Source: Frigidibacter sp. SD6-1
GTDB taxonomy: Bacteria; Pseudomonadota; Alphaproteobacteria; Rhodobacterales; Rhodobacteraceae
Assembly (NCBI RefSeq): GCF_030143255.1
Contig: NZ_JARJNR010000003.1
Span: 186,001 to 250,000, forward strand
DNA: 64,000 bases
Direction of reading: 5' to 3'
This document shows, piece after piece, positions 52,298 to 61,561 of the stretch (positions are counted from its first letter, which is position 1; the number at the start of each line of letters is the position of its first letter). Both the position numbers and the translations under genes were made by a program. Under the pieces are notes generated by a model, which was not told the origin of the DNA, did no database searches, and was given only the letters and a program-made list of their open reading frames with translations.

Positions 52298-53193
52298 CAG
52301 ACGATCCGGTGACCCTCGGCACTTAGTCGCCGGGCGATCTCGGCGATATGGGCGGGTGTCGTCTCGCAACAGCCGCCGATGATCGTCGCGCCCATCGTCA
52401 CCCAGAGATGGGCGAAATCGGCATAGCGGGCCGGTGTCATCTCGGGCCGGGCGCTCAGGAGGTCGACGGTCGGATTGTCCTTGAGGAATTCCTTGGTGAT
52501 CTGCTGGAAACCATTGGCATAGGCGCCGAAGGGCAGGCCGAAGCCCCTGAAGATATCGAGTGCTGCCGCCATCGCCTCGGGCGCCGAACAATTGGCAAGC
52601 ACAGCCGCAACGCCATGGTCACGCAGGATCGGCGCGAGGCCCGCGACCTTCTCGCCCGACCGCAGAAGCGTGCCGTCCTCGTCATCCACCGTGACCGACA
52701 GCCAGAGCGGTTTTCCCGCGCCCGAGGCGCCTTCGGCCACGGCCCGCGCCGAGGCGAGCGAGGGCACGGTTTCGGCGATCAGCAGATCGACATGTGGCGC
52801 CATCAGCCCTGCCGCCTCGCGGTAGCGGGCAACGGCAACCTCGTGCGGCGGCAGGACATCCGACCGGTAGGAGGCGACGAGCGGGCCAAGCGAGCCCGCG
52901 ATCCGACCCGTGCCATGGGCGGCGCGGGCTTCGGTTGCCTCGCGCAGCGCCTGTTCCATCAGCGACCTGAACCGATCCTCGATCTCGAACGTCCTCAGCC
53001 GCTCGCGCTCGATCGCATAGGTGTTGGCGGTGGCGACGGTCGATCCGGCGGTGAAGTAATCGGCGTGGATCGCGCCGACGAGGCCGGGATGGCCGATCAT
53101 CACCTGTGTGGCCCAGAGCGGCGTCGGCGGATCGCCGGACCGGGCGATCAGCTCCTGCCCCATGCCGCCGTCAAGAAGGGTGATGTCTGCCAT
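52297..53193 (-). CDS. Homocysteine S-methyltransferase family protein
   Basis: A 298-aa (beta/alpha)8 barrel of the homocysteine S-methyltransferase family (MmuM/BHMT type). Zinc ligands: Cys in LANCSAPEAM and the Cys pair in IGGCCETTP. The N-terminal LLDGGMGQELIARSG is diagnostic. It lacks B12 and folate domains, so the methyl donor is probably S-methylmethionine or a betaine, which sequence does not settle. Seven base pairs downstream of the LysE-type gene. Confidence 0.9.
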   Translation of the reverse strand: MADITLLDGGMGQELIARSGDPPTPLWATQVMIGHPGLVGAIHADYFTAGSTVATANTYAIERERLRTFEIEDRFRSLMEQALREATEARAAHGTGRIAGSLGPLVASYRSDVLPPHEVAVARYREAAGLMAPHVDLLIAETVPSLASARAVAEGASGAGKPLWLSVTVDDEDGTLLRSGEKVAGLAPILRDHGVAAVLANCSAPEAMAAALDIFRGFGLPFGAYANGFQQITKEFLKDNPTVDLLSARPEMTPARYADFAHLWVTMGATIIGGCCETTPAHIAEIARRLSAEGHRIV

Positions 53194-53200
53194 GGAAACC

Positions 53201-53830
53201 TCAGTTGGTGCGAAGAAGGCGAATGGCGAGCAGGGCGAGAAGCCCCGCCGCCAGCCGGTTGAGAAGATGCAATCGCGCGGCCAGAGCAGAGCGGAAGAGC
53301 CCTGCGGCCGCCCCGTAAAGCGCGGTGACCATCGTGCCGGTCAGGGTGAAAAGCAGCCCGAGGATCGCGATCTGCTGCCAGACCGGTCCGCGCGCCGGAT
53401 CGGTGAACTGCGGCAGGAAGGCGAGGATGAAGAGCGCGACCTTGGGGTTGAAGGCATTGACGAGAAAGCCGCGCCAAAGGGCACGGGCCGGGCTGATCGC
53501 TTCTGGCTGTGGAAGGTGTGCGTTGCCTGCCCGCCAGCTCGACCAGGCGAGCCACAGAAGATAGGCCGCCCCGGCCCAGCGAAGCAGGGTAAGCGCCGTT
53601 GGCATGGCTGCAAGCAGCGCCGAAAGCCCGAGCGTGGCGAGGCCGACATGCCAGAGCCCACCAAGCCCGACACCAAGCCCGGCTGCCGCCCCCGCGCGCG
53701 GCCCGCCCGAGAGGCCCGCGGCGGTCGCAAACATCACATCGGCGCCGGGCGTGAGATTGAGGATCAGCCCTGCCATCACGAAGATGGCGAGGTCATGGGC
53801 CGGGATCAGGCTGAAGACTGCGTCGGTCAT
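53201..53830 (-). CDS. LysE-family amino acid/metabolite exporter
   Basis: A 209-aa membrane protein from ATG 53830 with about six helices and the LysE/RhtB signatures GLILNLTPGADVMFATAAGL and FLVNAFNPKVALFILAFLPQF. Members export amino acids, homoserine lactone or threonine. The homocysteine methyltransferase gene lies 7 bp downstream, so a sulfur amino acid or homoserine substrate is an appealing but unproven guess. Confidence 0.9.
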   Translation of the reverse strand: MTDAVFSLIPAHDLAIFVMAGLILNLTPGADVMFATAAGLSGGPRAGAAAGLGVGLGGLWHVGLATLGLSALLAAMPTALTLLRWAGAAYLLWLAWSSWRAGNAHLPQPEAISPARALWRGFLVNAFNPKVALFILAFLPQFTDPARGPVWQQIAILGLLFTLTGTMVTALYGAAAGLFRSALAARLHLLNRLAAGLLALLAIRLLRTN

Positions 53831-53903
53831 GGCCCGACCATCCATGGGCGCGCGGGCTTTGACAAGGGCAGTGGCGTGCAGGACAAGGGCATCGGGAGGA
53901 ACC

Positions 53904-54326
53904 ATGGATTTCGAAAAGATCAGCCCCGAGGATTTCGGCCGCTCGCTGAAGGGTATCGGGCTCAACCTTCTGGTGCGGGACGTGCAGGCGGAAGCGGCGT
54001 TCCTGACCCGGCTCTTCGGCATGGGCGTCCACCGGCTGTCGAAGGATTTCGCCATCATGACCTATGGCGAGCAGCTGTTTCAGCTGCACGCCGACCAGAC
54101 CTATGGGTCGAACCCGCTCCTGTCGCTCTTGCCCGAAGCGGGTCCGCGCGGCGCAGGTATCGAGATCAGGCTCTATGAAAGCGACCCGGACGGGGTGGCG
54201 GCCCTGGCCGCGGCGGACGATCAGGCGACGATCCTTCAGCCGCCGACCGACAAGCCGCATGGGCTCAGGGAATGCTATGTTCTTTGCCCGAACGGCTATG
54301 CTTGGGTGGCGAGCCGACGGCTTTGA
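53904..54326 (+). CDS. VOC/glyoxalase-like protein
   Basis: A 140-aa protein of the vicinal oxygen chelate fold: GIGLNLLVRDVQAEAAFLTR at the N-terminus and a second beta-alpha-beta-beta-beta module from about residue 80 (GIEIRLYESDPDGV), ending ECYVLCPNGYAWVASR. The usual metal-ligand positions are not obvious (His61 and Glu87/Glu125 are candidates). Substrate unknown. Preceded by GGGAGGA. Confidence 0.75.
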   Translation: MDFEKISPEDFGRSLKGIGLNLLVRDVQAEAAFLTRLFGMGVHRLSKDFAIMTYGEQLFQLHADQTYGSNPLLSLLPEAGPRGAGIEIRLYESDPDGVAALAAADDQATILQPPTDKPHGLRECYVLCPNGYAWVASRRL

Positions 54327-54423
54327 CGCGGCGCCGACGGATGCCACGCAGTTTCAGCTACTTTCCGGCGCCTGCGAGAAGCAGGGGTAGCGGCGTCCAA
54401 CTGGGACGAGTGCCGGCAACTCG

Positions 54424-55629
54424 CTAGGAGGCGAGGCGAAATTCCTGCACCGCGGGAACATTCTCTTGCACGGCCTTCTCGACCTGTGCCCGGATTTCAC
54501 TAGAGATGCAGCTGTCGCCCATCCAACTCAGATGGTTCGCTATGGCGAGCATGACGCGTGCGCTTTCGGGCCCGGCAGTGCAGGGGGACTTTTTCAGAAA
54601 GGGGAAGCCCAGTTTGCGTGTCAGCAACCCGGCGATGGCATAGCTCGCGCCCTGGCGAGCGACGCTGCACAATATGATCTTCTCCAGATCGGCCCTGTCC
54701 GCAGTCCTGACGTCGATCTGCGCAGCATACTGTCGCCGGAAGGCGCTCATGTCTGGATCATTGACGCTGATAAGCTCGTCAAAGACCCTCCGCACCTCCC
54801 GGTCCGACAGACTGGAAAGGATGCTGGGAAGATCCGCCATTTCGGATGCTGCAGCATGTGAATAGCCGTTGTGCAATATCCATCGCGTCAGGCCCATCTC
54901 TCCGCGCCGGACGGTAAGGTCCTTGTCCGAGGTAAGCCTGAGGCTTCGCCAGAATTGCGCGAAACCGGCATCTCTCAGGACTTTTCCAGAAAATCCCAGC
55001 GCGAAAGAGGCATAGTGAAAATGTCGCCTGGTCTTGTCGATCCGCCAGTCGATCCGCCGGAAATCCTCAGGTTCCCGTTTTGGAACGGCCCATGCCCAGA
55101 TCGAAGCCCAGAAATCCTTGCCGGATCGCTCCATCCGCTTGAGCCAGTCGTAGGAGCCGGGAAGCGGAAACCAGACCGAATCATTCAAGAGGGCGAGATG
55201 CTGCAACCCTTGAAGCCTGTCCTTGAGGAACAGGATTCCGTCGCGATAACCGCCGAAGTCATATCCGAAATTCGGGCGCTCTATGACAACATGGGATTTC
55301 TCGGCAAGCGCCCTGCGCGCCTCTGCGGTCAATGGCAGGTTCGACACGACGACCGGCGCATATCCGGACGCAGCCAGATAATCCAGCGCCAGAAAATGCG
55401 ACGCGGCAACACCGTCCTGAGGGTAGATCAGATACACCGCACACTTGTCGCGCAGCTCCATTCGGCCAGAGGTGGTCTGTGTCCTGTAGGACTTCGTCAG
55501 ATCGTAGTGAAGTTGAACGAAGGTGGATTCGAAGAGTCGATAGGGCAGGTTGTTCAACTGCAGCCCAATTCGGCGAACCTCGCGCCGTGCCTTCCGGCCG
55601 AATGTCGAGAGACTCATCTTATTGGACAT
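54424..55629 (-). CDS. Rhamnan synthesis F (RgpF)-like surface glycan protein
   Basis: A 401-aa protein from ATG 55629 (ATG 55617 possible), RgpF/PF05045-like: VYLIYPQDGVAASHFLALDY, ERPNFGYDFGGYRDGILFLK (the family hallmark), LALLNDSVWFPLPG and KDFWASIWAW. RgpF proteins take part in rhamnose-containing or similar cell-wall polysaccharide synthesis. The gene overlaps the stop of the GT2 gene upstream. G+C is lower than the surroundings, as is common for surface polysaccharide genes. Confidence 0.8.
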   Translation of the reverse strand: MSNKMSLSTFGRKARREVRRIGLQLNNLPYRLFESTFVQLHYDLTKSYRTQTTSGRMELRDKCAVYLIYPQDGVAASHFLALDYLAASGYAPVVVSNLPLTAEARRALAEKSHVVIERPNFGYDFGGYRDGILFLKDRLQGLQHLALLNDSVWFPLPGSYDWLKRMERSGKDFWASIWAWAVPKREPEDFRRIDWRIDKTRRHFHYASFALGFSGKVLRDAGFAQFWRSLRLTSDKDLTVRRGEMGLTRWILHNGYSHAAASEMADLPSILSSLSDREVRRVFDELISVNDPDMSAFRRQYAAQIDVRTADRADLEKIILCSVARQGASYAIAGLLTRKLGFPFLKKSPCTAGPESARVMLAIANHLSWMGDSCISSEIRAQVEKAVQENVPAVQEFRLAS

Positions 55630-56479
55630 TCTGGTCTGCACCCAAGTAGCCGGAGAAGACGCCGCGAACAAAACCATACCTTTTATGAAGCTGTCTTCGG
55701 GAGACGATATTCCACGGCAATGCCATTTGCGCAATGCCTGCCATTGCCGCAACGACCCCTCCCCATCTCAGACCGTGCTTGCGCGCGGCATAGACACGGG
55801 ATCGTCCCATGTGCCAGGCCTTGAACGCCGCCATTTCTGCGCTGCGCGGGCTGGATCCGCCGCCTGCGTGCCGGACCGCTGCGCCGCGGATGAACATGAG
55901 CGGGCCGCGCTCGGCGCGCAGCCGGAGGCTCAGGTCATCATCTTCGTGGTAGAGGAATATCTTCGGGTCGAAACCGCCAAGGGCCTCGAAATCCGCGCGG
56001 CGCACCATAAGCGCGGCACCCGACAGCACGCTCACTTCGCGATCTGCCTCGGGCCACCCGCGCGGCATATGTTCGCGACGCGGCAACAGCACGCTCCGCC
56101 GCTTGAAATAGGCTCGCCCGTCGGCTTCGGTGATCCGCGGGTTCAGCGCGGACGCTTGAGGAAAGCGGTCCATTGCCGCCTCAAGACCCTCAAGGCAACC
56201 GCTCTCAAGCGCGGCATCAGGATTGAGGAACAGCAAGAATTCGGTCGATGCCTCGGCAGCGCCAATATTGCAGGCAACGCCAAATCCCCGGTTGGCAGCA
56301 TTGCGGATGACGCGCGCGTCGGCCGCTTCGGCCAGTTTCCGGACGCCATCCGGATCGGCTGATGCATTGTCGACCAGGATCACGGGCACGCCAGCGGGCA
56401 CCGACGCCAGCATCGCGGGCAGAACGGCGAGACTGTTGTAGCAGACCGAGACGATCGTGGTGCGGCAGGTGTCAGACAT
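55619..56479 (-). CDS. Glycosyltransferase family 2 (rhamnosyltransferase-like)
   Basis: A 286-aa GT-A fold transferase from ATG 56479. TTIVSVCYNSLAVLPAMLAS, then VILVDNASADPDGVRKL and NRGFGVACNIGAAEASTEF with the NPDAAL metal motif are the WbbL-type GT2 pattern. The acceptor-side motif with FLYHEDDDLSLRLRAERG follows (about residues 180-200). Likely adds a deoxyhexose or hexose to a surface glycan. Operon with the RgpF-like gene. Confidence 0.88.
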   Translation of the reverse strand: MSDTCRTTIVSVCYNSLAVLPAMLASVPAGVPVILVDNASADPDGVRKLAEAADARVIRNAANRGFGVACNIGAAEASTEFLLFLNPDAALESGCLEGLEAAMDRFPQASALNPRITEADGRAYFKRRSVLLPRREHMPRGWPEADREVSVLSGAALMVRRADFEALGGFDPKIFLYHEDDDLSLRLRAERGPLMFIRGAAVRHAGGGSSPRSAEMAAFKAWHMGRSRVYAARKHGLRWGGVVAAMAGIAQMALPWNIVSRRQLHKRYGFVRGVFSGYLGADQNVQ

Positions 56480-56639
56480 GATCCGAACATAGTGCAAAAC
56501 ACGCCTGCTTACACCCCCGGTTGTCGTCTTCGTGCCGCACCAAACCCTTAATGGGCAGGTTTTTTCTCACGCAGTCGAATCTGCGCGCCAAGTTGCCGAC
56601 AGATTGAAGATGCACACGGGGCGCGCGCAGGTGTCGTCA

Positions 56640-57734
56640 TCATCCTGACCGACCGAGTTGCGCGAGATGAGGCGCCACCGCCTGCAGCCCTTGAACGAGC
56701 CCGAAGGTCGGCGAGAAGCCAAACCTATCGGCTGCCAGTTGCGAGGGGCACCGCCCCGCCGCGACCATCAATTCGTAAAGATGGGCGTCGGGCCGCATCT
56801 CGCCGCCGCGCTTCAGGCGACGTTTGGCGGCGCGCACCAGCGCCTCGAAACGCGCACGCCCGATCAGGCGGCGGCCGAGGGCCGAGATGCGGGCGGCGGC
56901 GGAGGGCGCGTGGTCGGGCTCCGGCTCTGCGCCATGCGGGACGGCCGGTTTCAGGCTCTCGGCCGGGGCGAAACGGATCTCTCCACGGCCGAGGGACTTG
57001 CTGTAGCCCTCCAGCAGAGCGGACCAGGGGAAGGGTTCGGGCCCGTTGATGATGAAGCGCTCGCGCCCGAGGTCGGGCAGGACGGCGGCGCGGAGGCAGG
57101 CCTGCACCACATCGTCGACATAGACACCCTGGCACAGGCCCTCCGGTTCCGGCAGCACCACGGCACCCGCAATCAGCGCTTCGGCAAAACCGTCGGTCCA
57201 GAGGCTCGACCCCGGTCCCCAGACGATGGTCGGCTGCAGGATCGCGACCGGCAGGGGCGACCCCATCAGCCGCCGCTCCATCGCTACCTTCGCCTGCCGG
57301 TAGGGGCTGCCGCCCGGCCGGTCCATCGGGGATGATTCCGTCAGGGTGCCAGCGGGCCAGTCGTCATAGACGACGATGGAACTGGTATGGACGATCCGCG
57401 CCCGACCCTCTGCCTCGGCGGCGGCAATCAATGTTTCAAGCGCGGCGACATTTGCAGCACCGGTATCGCGGAAGTCATAGGCGAGGTTGAAGATCACCTC
57501 CTGCCCCGCAACCGCCGCGCGCGCCGCAGCCGGATCGCCCATCGCGCCGGTCAGGCAGCGCACAGGCTGCCCCCGGAACGGCGCGGCCGAATGCCGGGTA
57601 CGGCCAAGCGCCGTCACCTCCGCCCCCGCCGCGACCAGCGCCGCGACCAGCGGCCGACCGATGAAGCCCGATGCTCCGGTCACCAGCACCTTCCGGCTCT
57701 TCAGCGCGCTTTCGAACCCTGCCATCTTCCCCAT
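56640..57734 (-). CDS. NAD-dependent epimerase/dehydratase (extended SDR)
   Basis: A 364-aa extended short-chain dehydrogenase. Rossmann start VLVTGASGFIGRPLV (glycine motif GxxGxxG), active-site YRQAK (Tyr-x3-Lys) after HTSSIVVYDDW, and an NGPEPFPWSALLEG segment. The C-terminal part (about 260-364) is Arg/Ala-rich and unusual. It may produce a nucleotide-sugar for the neighbouring glycosyltransferases, but the substrate is not readable. Divergent from the Gfo/Idh/MocA gene. Confidence 0.85.
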   Translation of the reverse strand: MGKMAGFESALKSRKVLVTGASGFIGRPLVAALVAAGAEVTALGRTRHSAAPFRGQPVRCLTGAMGDPAAARAAVAGQEVIFNLAYDFRDTGAANVAALETLIAAAEAEGRARIVHTSSIVVYDDWPAGTLTESSPMDRPGGSPYRQAKVAMERRLMGSPLPVAILQPTIVWGPGSSLWTDGFAEALIAGAVVLPEPEGLCQGVYVDDVVQACLRAAVLPDLGRERFIINGPEPFPWSALLEGYSKSLGRGEIRFAPAESLKPAVPHGAEPEPDHAPSAAARISALGRRLIGRARFEALVRAAKRRLKRGGEMRPDAHLYELMVAAGRCPSQLAADRFGFSPTFGLVQGLQAVAPHLAQLGRSG

Positions 57735-57899
57735 CCTTTCCGCTTTCCCCGACCCTAGCCGCGAGTGTTTCCGAACGGAACACCGAAGCGTCCCGGGGCT
57801 GGCCCGAATCCCGTGCCCATGCTAGCCGCGCGACAAAGCGATTGTTTCGCGATCATTGATGATGTCCGCTGCGAAAGCTGGCGGATCGGAAAGGGCAGG

Positions 57900-58952
57900 A
57901 TGCGGATCGGGATCATCGGGGCGGCGGGCAAGATCGGCCGGATGCGGGTGGCGACGGTGCGGGCCAATCCCGCATGCGATCTTGTAGCGGTGATGGACCT
58001 TGACGCCGACAAGGCCCGCGCGCTGGCCGGTGGCGCGGTGGTTCATACCGAGCTTGGCCGCTTCCTCGACGAGAAGATGGATGCCGTCATCATCTCGACC
58101 CCCGCCCATGTGCGCGAGCCCCTCTGCCTTGCCGCCTTCGAGCGCGGCCTGCATGTCCTGTCCGAAAAGCCGCTGCACCACACGGTCGAAGGCAGCCGCC
58201 GGATCGTCGCGGCGGCCAAGCGCGCGGGCCGGGTGCTGGGGGCGGGCTTCAACATGCGCTATTACCCGGCCTTCGCCCATGTGAAGGACGTGATGGAGAG
58301 CGGCCGCATCGGCGAGATCGACCATATCCGCATCTATGGCGGGCACGAGGGCCTGCCGAAATTCGCCTATGACTGGGAATACAAGGCCGAGGTTTCGGGC
58401 GGCGGGGCCTTGTGGGATGTGGGCATCCACATGACCGACATGGCGCGTCACCTGATGGGCGAGATCACCGAGGTCTATGGCGTGGCGACCGAAAAGGTCT
58501 GGAAGGTGCCGGGGTCGGAGGACAATGCCATGGCGATCTTCAAGTCGCCCTCGGGTCTTGCCGCGACTTATCAGGCGACCTGGACCGACTGGAAAGGCTA
58601 TCGCAGCGCGGTCGAGGTCTATGGCAGCCACGGCATGGTGATGGGCGCCTATGCACCGATGGAAACGCTGACGATCACCATGGACAAGCCCGGCGGCGCG
58701 GTTCGGCGGGAGCGGAACCGTTTCTGGGGCGTGAAGCTGACCGAGAAACTCAGAAGCTGGAAGGTGACGGCAGAGGCCTCGTTCGCGGCGGAACTCGCGG
58801 ATTTCCTGCGACTGACACGGGGCGAAAGCGGCTTGCGCATCGCCGACGGACATGCCGCGCTGCGCGCGGTCGAGATTGCCGCCGCCGTGCCGGAAAGCAC
58901 GCGAACCGGTTTGCCCGTCAGGCTGGAAGACCTCGGCCCGATGCGGGTCTGA
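57900..58952 (+). CDS. Gfo/Idh/MocA-family sugar dehydrogenase
   Basis: A 350-aa NAD(P)-dependent oxidoreductase from ATG 57900. N-terminal Rossmann fold MRIGIIGAAGKIGRMRVATV, the LSEKPLHHTVEGSRRI motif with catalytic Lys of EKP, and GALWDVGIHMTDMARHLMG carrying the His of the HxxD-like active site. Members oxidise or reduce sugars and nucleotide-sugars at C3 or other positions. It is the first gene of a four-gene unit with GT2, GMC oxidoreductase and SUMF1-like genes. Confidence 0.9.
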   Translation: MRIGIIGAAGKIGRMRVATVRANPACDLVAVMDLDADKARALAGGAVVHTELGRFLDEKMDAVIISTPAHVREPLCLAAFERGLHVLSEKPLHHTVEGSRRIVAAAKRAGRVLGAGFNMRYYPAFAHVKDVMESGRIGEIDHIRIYGGHEGLPKFAYDWEYKAEVSGGGALWDVGIHMTDMARHLMGEITEVYGVATEKVWKVPGSEDNAMAIFKSPSGLAATYQATWTDWKGYRSAVEVYGSHGMVMGAYAPMETLTITMDKPGGAVRRERNRFWGVKLTEKLRSWKVTAEASFAAELADFLRLTRGESGLRIADGHAALRAVEIAAAVPESTRTGLPVRLEDLGPMRV

Positions 58953-59014
58953 CGCGGCCGAACCTTTGGATGGGCGGGTGCCCGTGCTATGACGATGATG
59001 TTTGAGGGAATGAA

Positions 59015-59953
59015 TTGAGCGAAGGTCTTGAGGTGAAAGAAGGTCCGCTTCTGTCGATCGTCGTCACCATCGTCGACGGCGGCCCCTATCTGCGGGAGTT
59101 TCTGAAAGCCACGCAGCGTTTCACAACGCCGCCGCGTCTGGAACTGATCGTTCCCTATGACGCGACCGCGGCGGATGTGGCGAGCTATGCGGCGGAATTT
59201 CCGCATGTGACCTTCCTCGACCTGGGCACCATCACGCCCATCTACCCGATCACCACCGAAGCCGGGCAGCATGAGCTTTTCGACCGCCGCCGCGCGGCGG
59301 GGCTTGCGGCGGCGACCGGCGACATCATCGCCATTCTGGAAGACCGCGGTCATCCCGCGCCCGATTGGGCGGCAACGGTCGTGCGCCTGCATCGCGAGAC
59401 GGGCCGCAACGTCATCGGCGGTGCAATCGACTGCAAGGAACCGACGAGCCTTCTGAACTGGGCCTTCTGGGTCACCGATTTCGGCCGCTATGGTCGCCCG
59501 TTCGAGACAGGGCCAGCAACCTGGGTGTCGGACGTCAATGTCACCTATTCCCGCAAGGCGCTGGAGGCGACGCGGCATCTCTGGCGCGAGCGGTTTCATG
59601 AACCGGTGGTGAACTGGCACCTGATCTCGCTTGGCGAGGAACTGCTTTTGTCGAACGAACTGGTGGTAGAACATGTCCGACCGCCCGCGACGCTCGCCCG
59701 ACTTCTGCCGGAACGGTTCCATTGGGGTCGGCTCTTTGGCTGGATTAGGGCCAAGCATTTCACGCCGCGCCAGCGGTTCTTCTATATCGCGCTTTCGCCG
59801 CTCATTCCGGTCAGCCTCTGGCTGCGACATGGGCTGACGCAGGCGCGAAAGGGCCGGGGCGGGCGCTATCTACTGGCACTCCCATACGTGATCATCCTCA
59901 CCATCGCCTGGACCGTGGGCGAGGTCTGGGGCTATGTGACGCGGCGGCCATGA
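59015..59953 (+). CDS. Glycosyltransferase family 2 with C-terminal membrane segment
   Basis: A 312-aa protein, TTG start at 59015 with GAGGG upstream (GTG 59033 is an alternative). GT-A core: LLSIVVTIVDGGPYLREFLK, then AAATGDIIAILEDRGHPAPD and WVSDVNVTYSRKALEA. Two hydrophobic helices at the C-terminus (about 250-305) tether it to the membrane. The donor is not identifiable. It overlaps the GMC gene by 4 bases (ATGA). Confidence 0.85.
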   Translation: MSEGLEVKEGPLLSIVVTIVDGGPYLREFLKATQRFTTPPRLELIVPYDATAADVASYAAEFPHVTFLDLGTITPIYPITTEAGQHELFDRRRAAGLAAATGDIIAILEDRGHPAPDWAATVVRLHRETGRNVIGGAIDCKEPTSLLNWAFWVTDFGRYGRPFETGPATWVSDVNVTYSRKALEATRHLWRERFHEPVVNWHLISLGEELLLSNELVVEHVRPPATLARLLPERFHWGRLFGWIRAKHFTPRQRFFYIALSPLIPVSLWLRHGLTQARKGRGGRYLLALPYVIILTIAWTVGEVWGYVTRRP

Positions 59954-61560
59954 GCGAAGCCGAGGCCTTCGACGTCATCGTCATCGGCTCCGGCGCCGCC
60001 GGGGGCTGGGTGGCAAAGGAATGCGCCGAGCGCGGGCTTTCGACGCTGGTCCTGGAAGCCGGGCGAAAGCTTGATCCGGCGAAGGATTTCCCGCCGCAGG
60101 CGCACGAGGAAGGCTCGCGCGTTTCGGTCCTGACCCGGGTCATGTCGATCCTGAAGGGCCAGGCGGTGCAGGCGCGCTGCATGTCCTTCACGCCGCAGAC
60201 GTCCCACCTTTTCATCAACGACCGGCAGAACCCCTATTCGACCGGGCCGGGCGCGCGCTTCAACTGGTACCGGGCGCGGCAGGTCGGCGGGCGGCTGCAT
60301 CTGTGGGGGCGGAATGCGCTGCGCATTTCCGACCTCGACCTGCATATGGCGGAGCGCGACGGGTTCGGCGATGGCTGGCCGGTCAGCTATGGCGACCTCG
60401 ATCCCTGGTATGGCCGTGTCGAGAAATTTCTGGGTGTGACGGGCGAGGCGGCAGGGATCGATAACCTGCCCGACGGGCACTACAGCCACCCCCACCCGTT
60501 GACGCAGGCTGAACGGCGGCTGATCGCCGAGATGGCGGAGAAATGGCCCGACCGGCCCGCCACGACCTGCCGGATCATCCATCACATGACGGGGCGCGAG
60601 GTGCCGACGCTGAAGGCCGCGCTGGCGACGGGAAGCGCGGAGCTCAGACCCGATGCCATTGCGGCGCGGGTCGAGACCGATCCGGCGACCGGTCTCGCGA
60701 CCGGCGTCACCTACATCGACGCGCGGACGAAGGCGCGGGTAACGGTCAAGGCGCGGGCGGTTGCTGTCTGCGCCTCGACCATCGAAAGCGTGCGGCTGTT
60801 GCAGATGTCCTCGGGCGGGCGTCATGGGGCGGGGCTGGGCAATTCGTCGGGCAATCTCGGGCGCTATCTGTCCGACCATCTGATGGTCTTCCGCGCCGGA
60901 ACCTTGCCCGAGGTCGAGGGGATGGGCGCGGGCCACGATCCTTACGATTTCGGCCAGCAATCGGGGATCTATATCCCCTCGTTCCGCAACCGCGCCGGGC
61001 CGGAAGGGCTGCCCTTCCTGCGCGGCTATTCGCTTCTGGGCTCGGTCGGGCGCCTGTCGCCCGGCTGGTTCTTCATGGCGATCGGCGAGGTCTTGCCGCG
61101 GGCCGAGAACCGGGTGGAGCTTGACCGGGGGAAAACCGATGCCTGGGGCCTGCCGGTCGCGAGAGTGACGCTGACCCATTCCGACAATGAACGCGCGATG
61201 ATCGCCGACATGCAGGCGGTGCTGAAGGATCTTTCAGAGACTTTCGGTCTGCCCGACGATCTCTTGGGGCGCGAAAGCCTGATCTCGAAGCTGGTCTACA
61301 AGATCGCGGGGCCCTTGGTCTACACGCCCGAGGGGGCGCTGATTCCCGGCTCGTCGATCCATGAAACCGGCGGGGCCTCTATGGGCAACGATCCGCGCCG
61401 CCATGTCACCGATGCGCGAAACCGCCTGCATGATTGCCCGAATGTCTGGGTGACCGACAGCGCGTCCTTCCCGACCAATCCGTTCCACAATCCCGGCCTG
61501 ACGATCATGGCCCTTTCGGCGCGGGCGGGCGCCGACATCGCCAACAGCTTGCGAGATTGA
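59950..61560 (+). CDS. GMC-family FAD oxidoreductase
   Basis: A 536-aa flavoprotein: FAD-binding DVIVIGSGAAGGWVAKECAE at the N-terminus, the RQVGGRLHLWGRNALRIS loop, and the C-terminal active-site block with SIHETGGASMGNDP and TNPFHNPGLTIMALSARAG (His near position 500). GMC enzymes oxidise sugars, alcohols or glycosides. Embedding between a glycosyltransferase and an FGE-like gene suggests oxidation of a membrane-linked or nucleotide-linked sugar. Inference only. Confidence 0.88.
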   Translation: MSEAEAFDVIVIGSGAAGGWVAKECAERGLSTLVLEAGRKLDPAKDFPPQAHEEGSRVSVLTRVMSILKGQAVQARCMSFTPQTSHLFINDRQNPYSTGPGARFNWYRARQVGGRLHLWGRNALRISDLDLHMAERDGFGDGWPVSYGDLDPWYGRVEKFLGVTGEAAGIDNLPDGHYSHPHPLTQAERRLIAEMAEKWPDRPATTCRIIHHMTGREVPTLKAALATGSAELRPDAIAARVETDPATGLATGVTYIDARTKARVTVKARAVAVCASTIESVRLLQMSSGGRHGAGLGNSSGNLGRYLSDHLMVFRAGTLPEVEGMGAGHDPYDFGQQSGIYIPSFRNRAGPEGLPFLRGYSLLGSVGRLSPGWFFMAIGEVLPRAENRVELDRGKTDAWGLPVARVTLTHSDNERAMIADMQAVLKDLSETFGLPDDLLGRESLISKLVYKIAGPLVYTPEGALIPGSSIHETGGASMGNDPRRHVTDARNRLHDCPNVWVTDSASFPTNPFHNPGLTIMALSARAGADIANSLRD

Positions 61561-61561
61561 C

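Noticed and set aside
57764-57784. Interrupted palindrome GTGTTTCCG/CGGAACAC upstream of the epimerase gene
   Set aside because: The arms differ by a one-base bulge and no regulator is nearby; too weak to call an operator.
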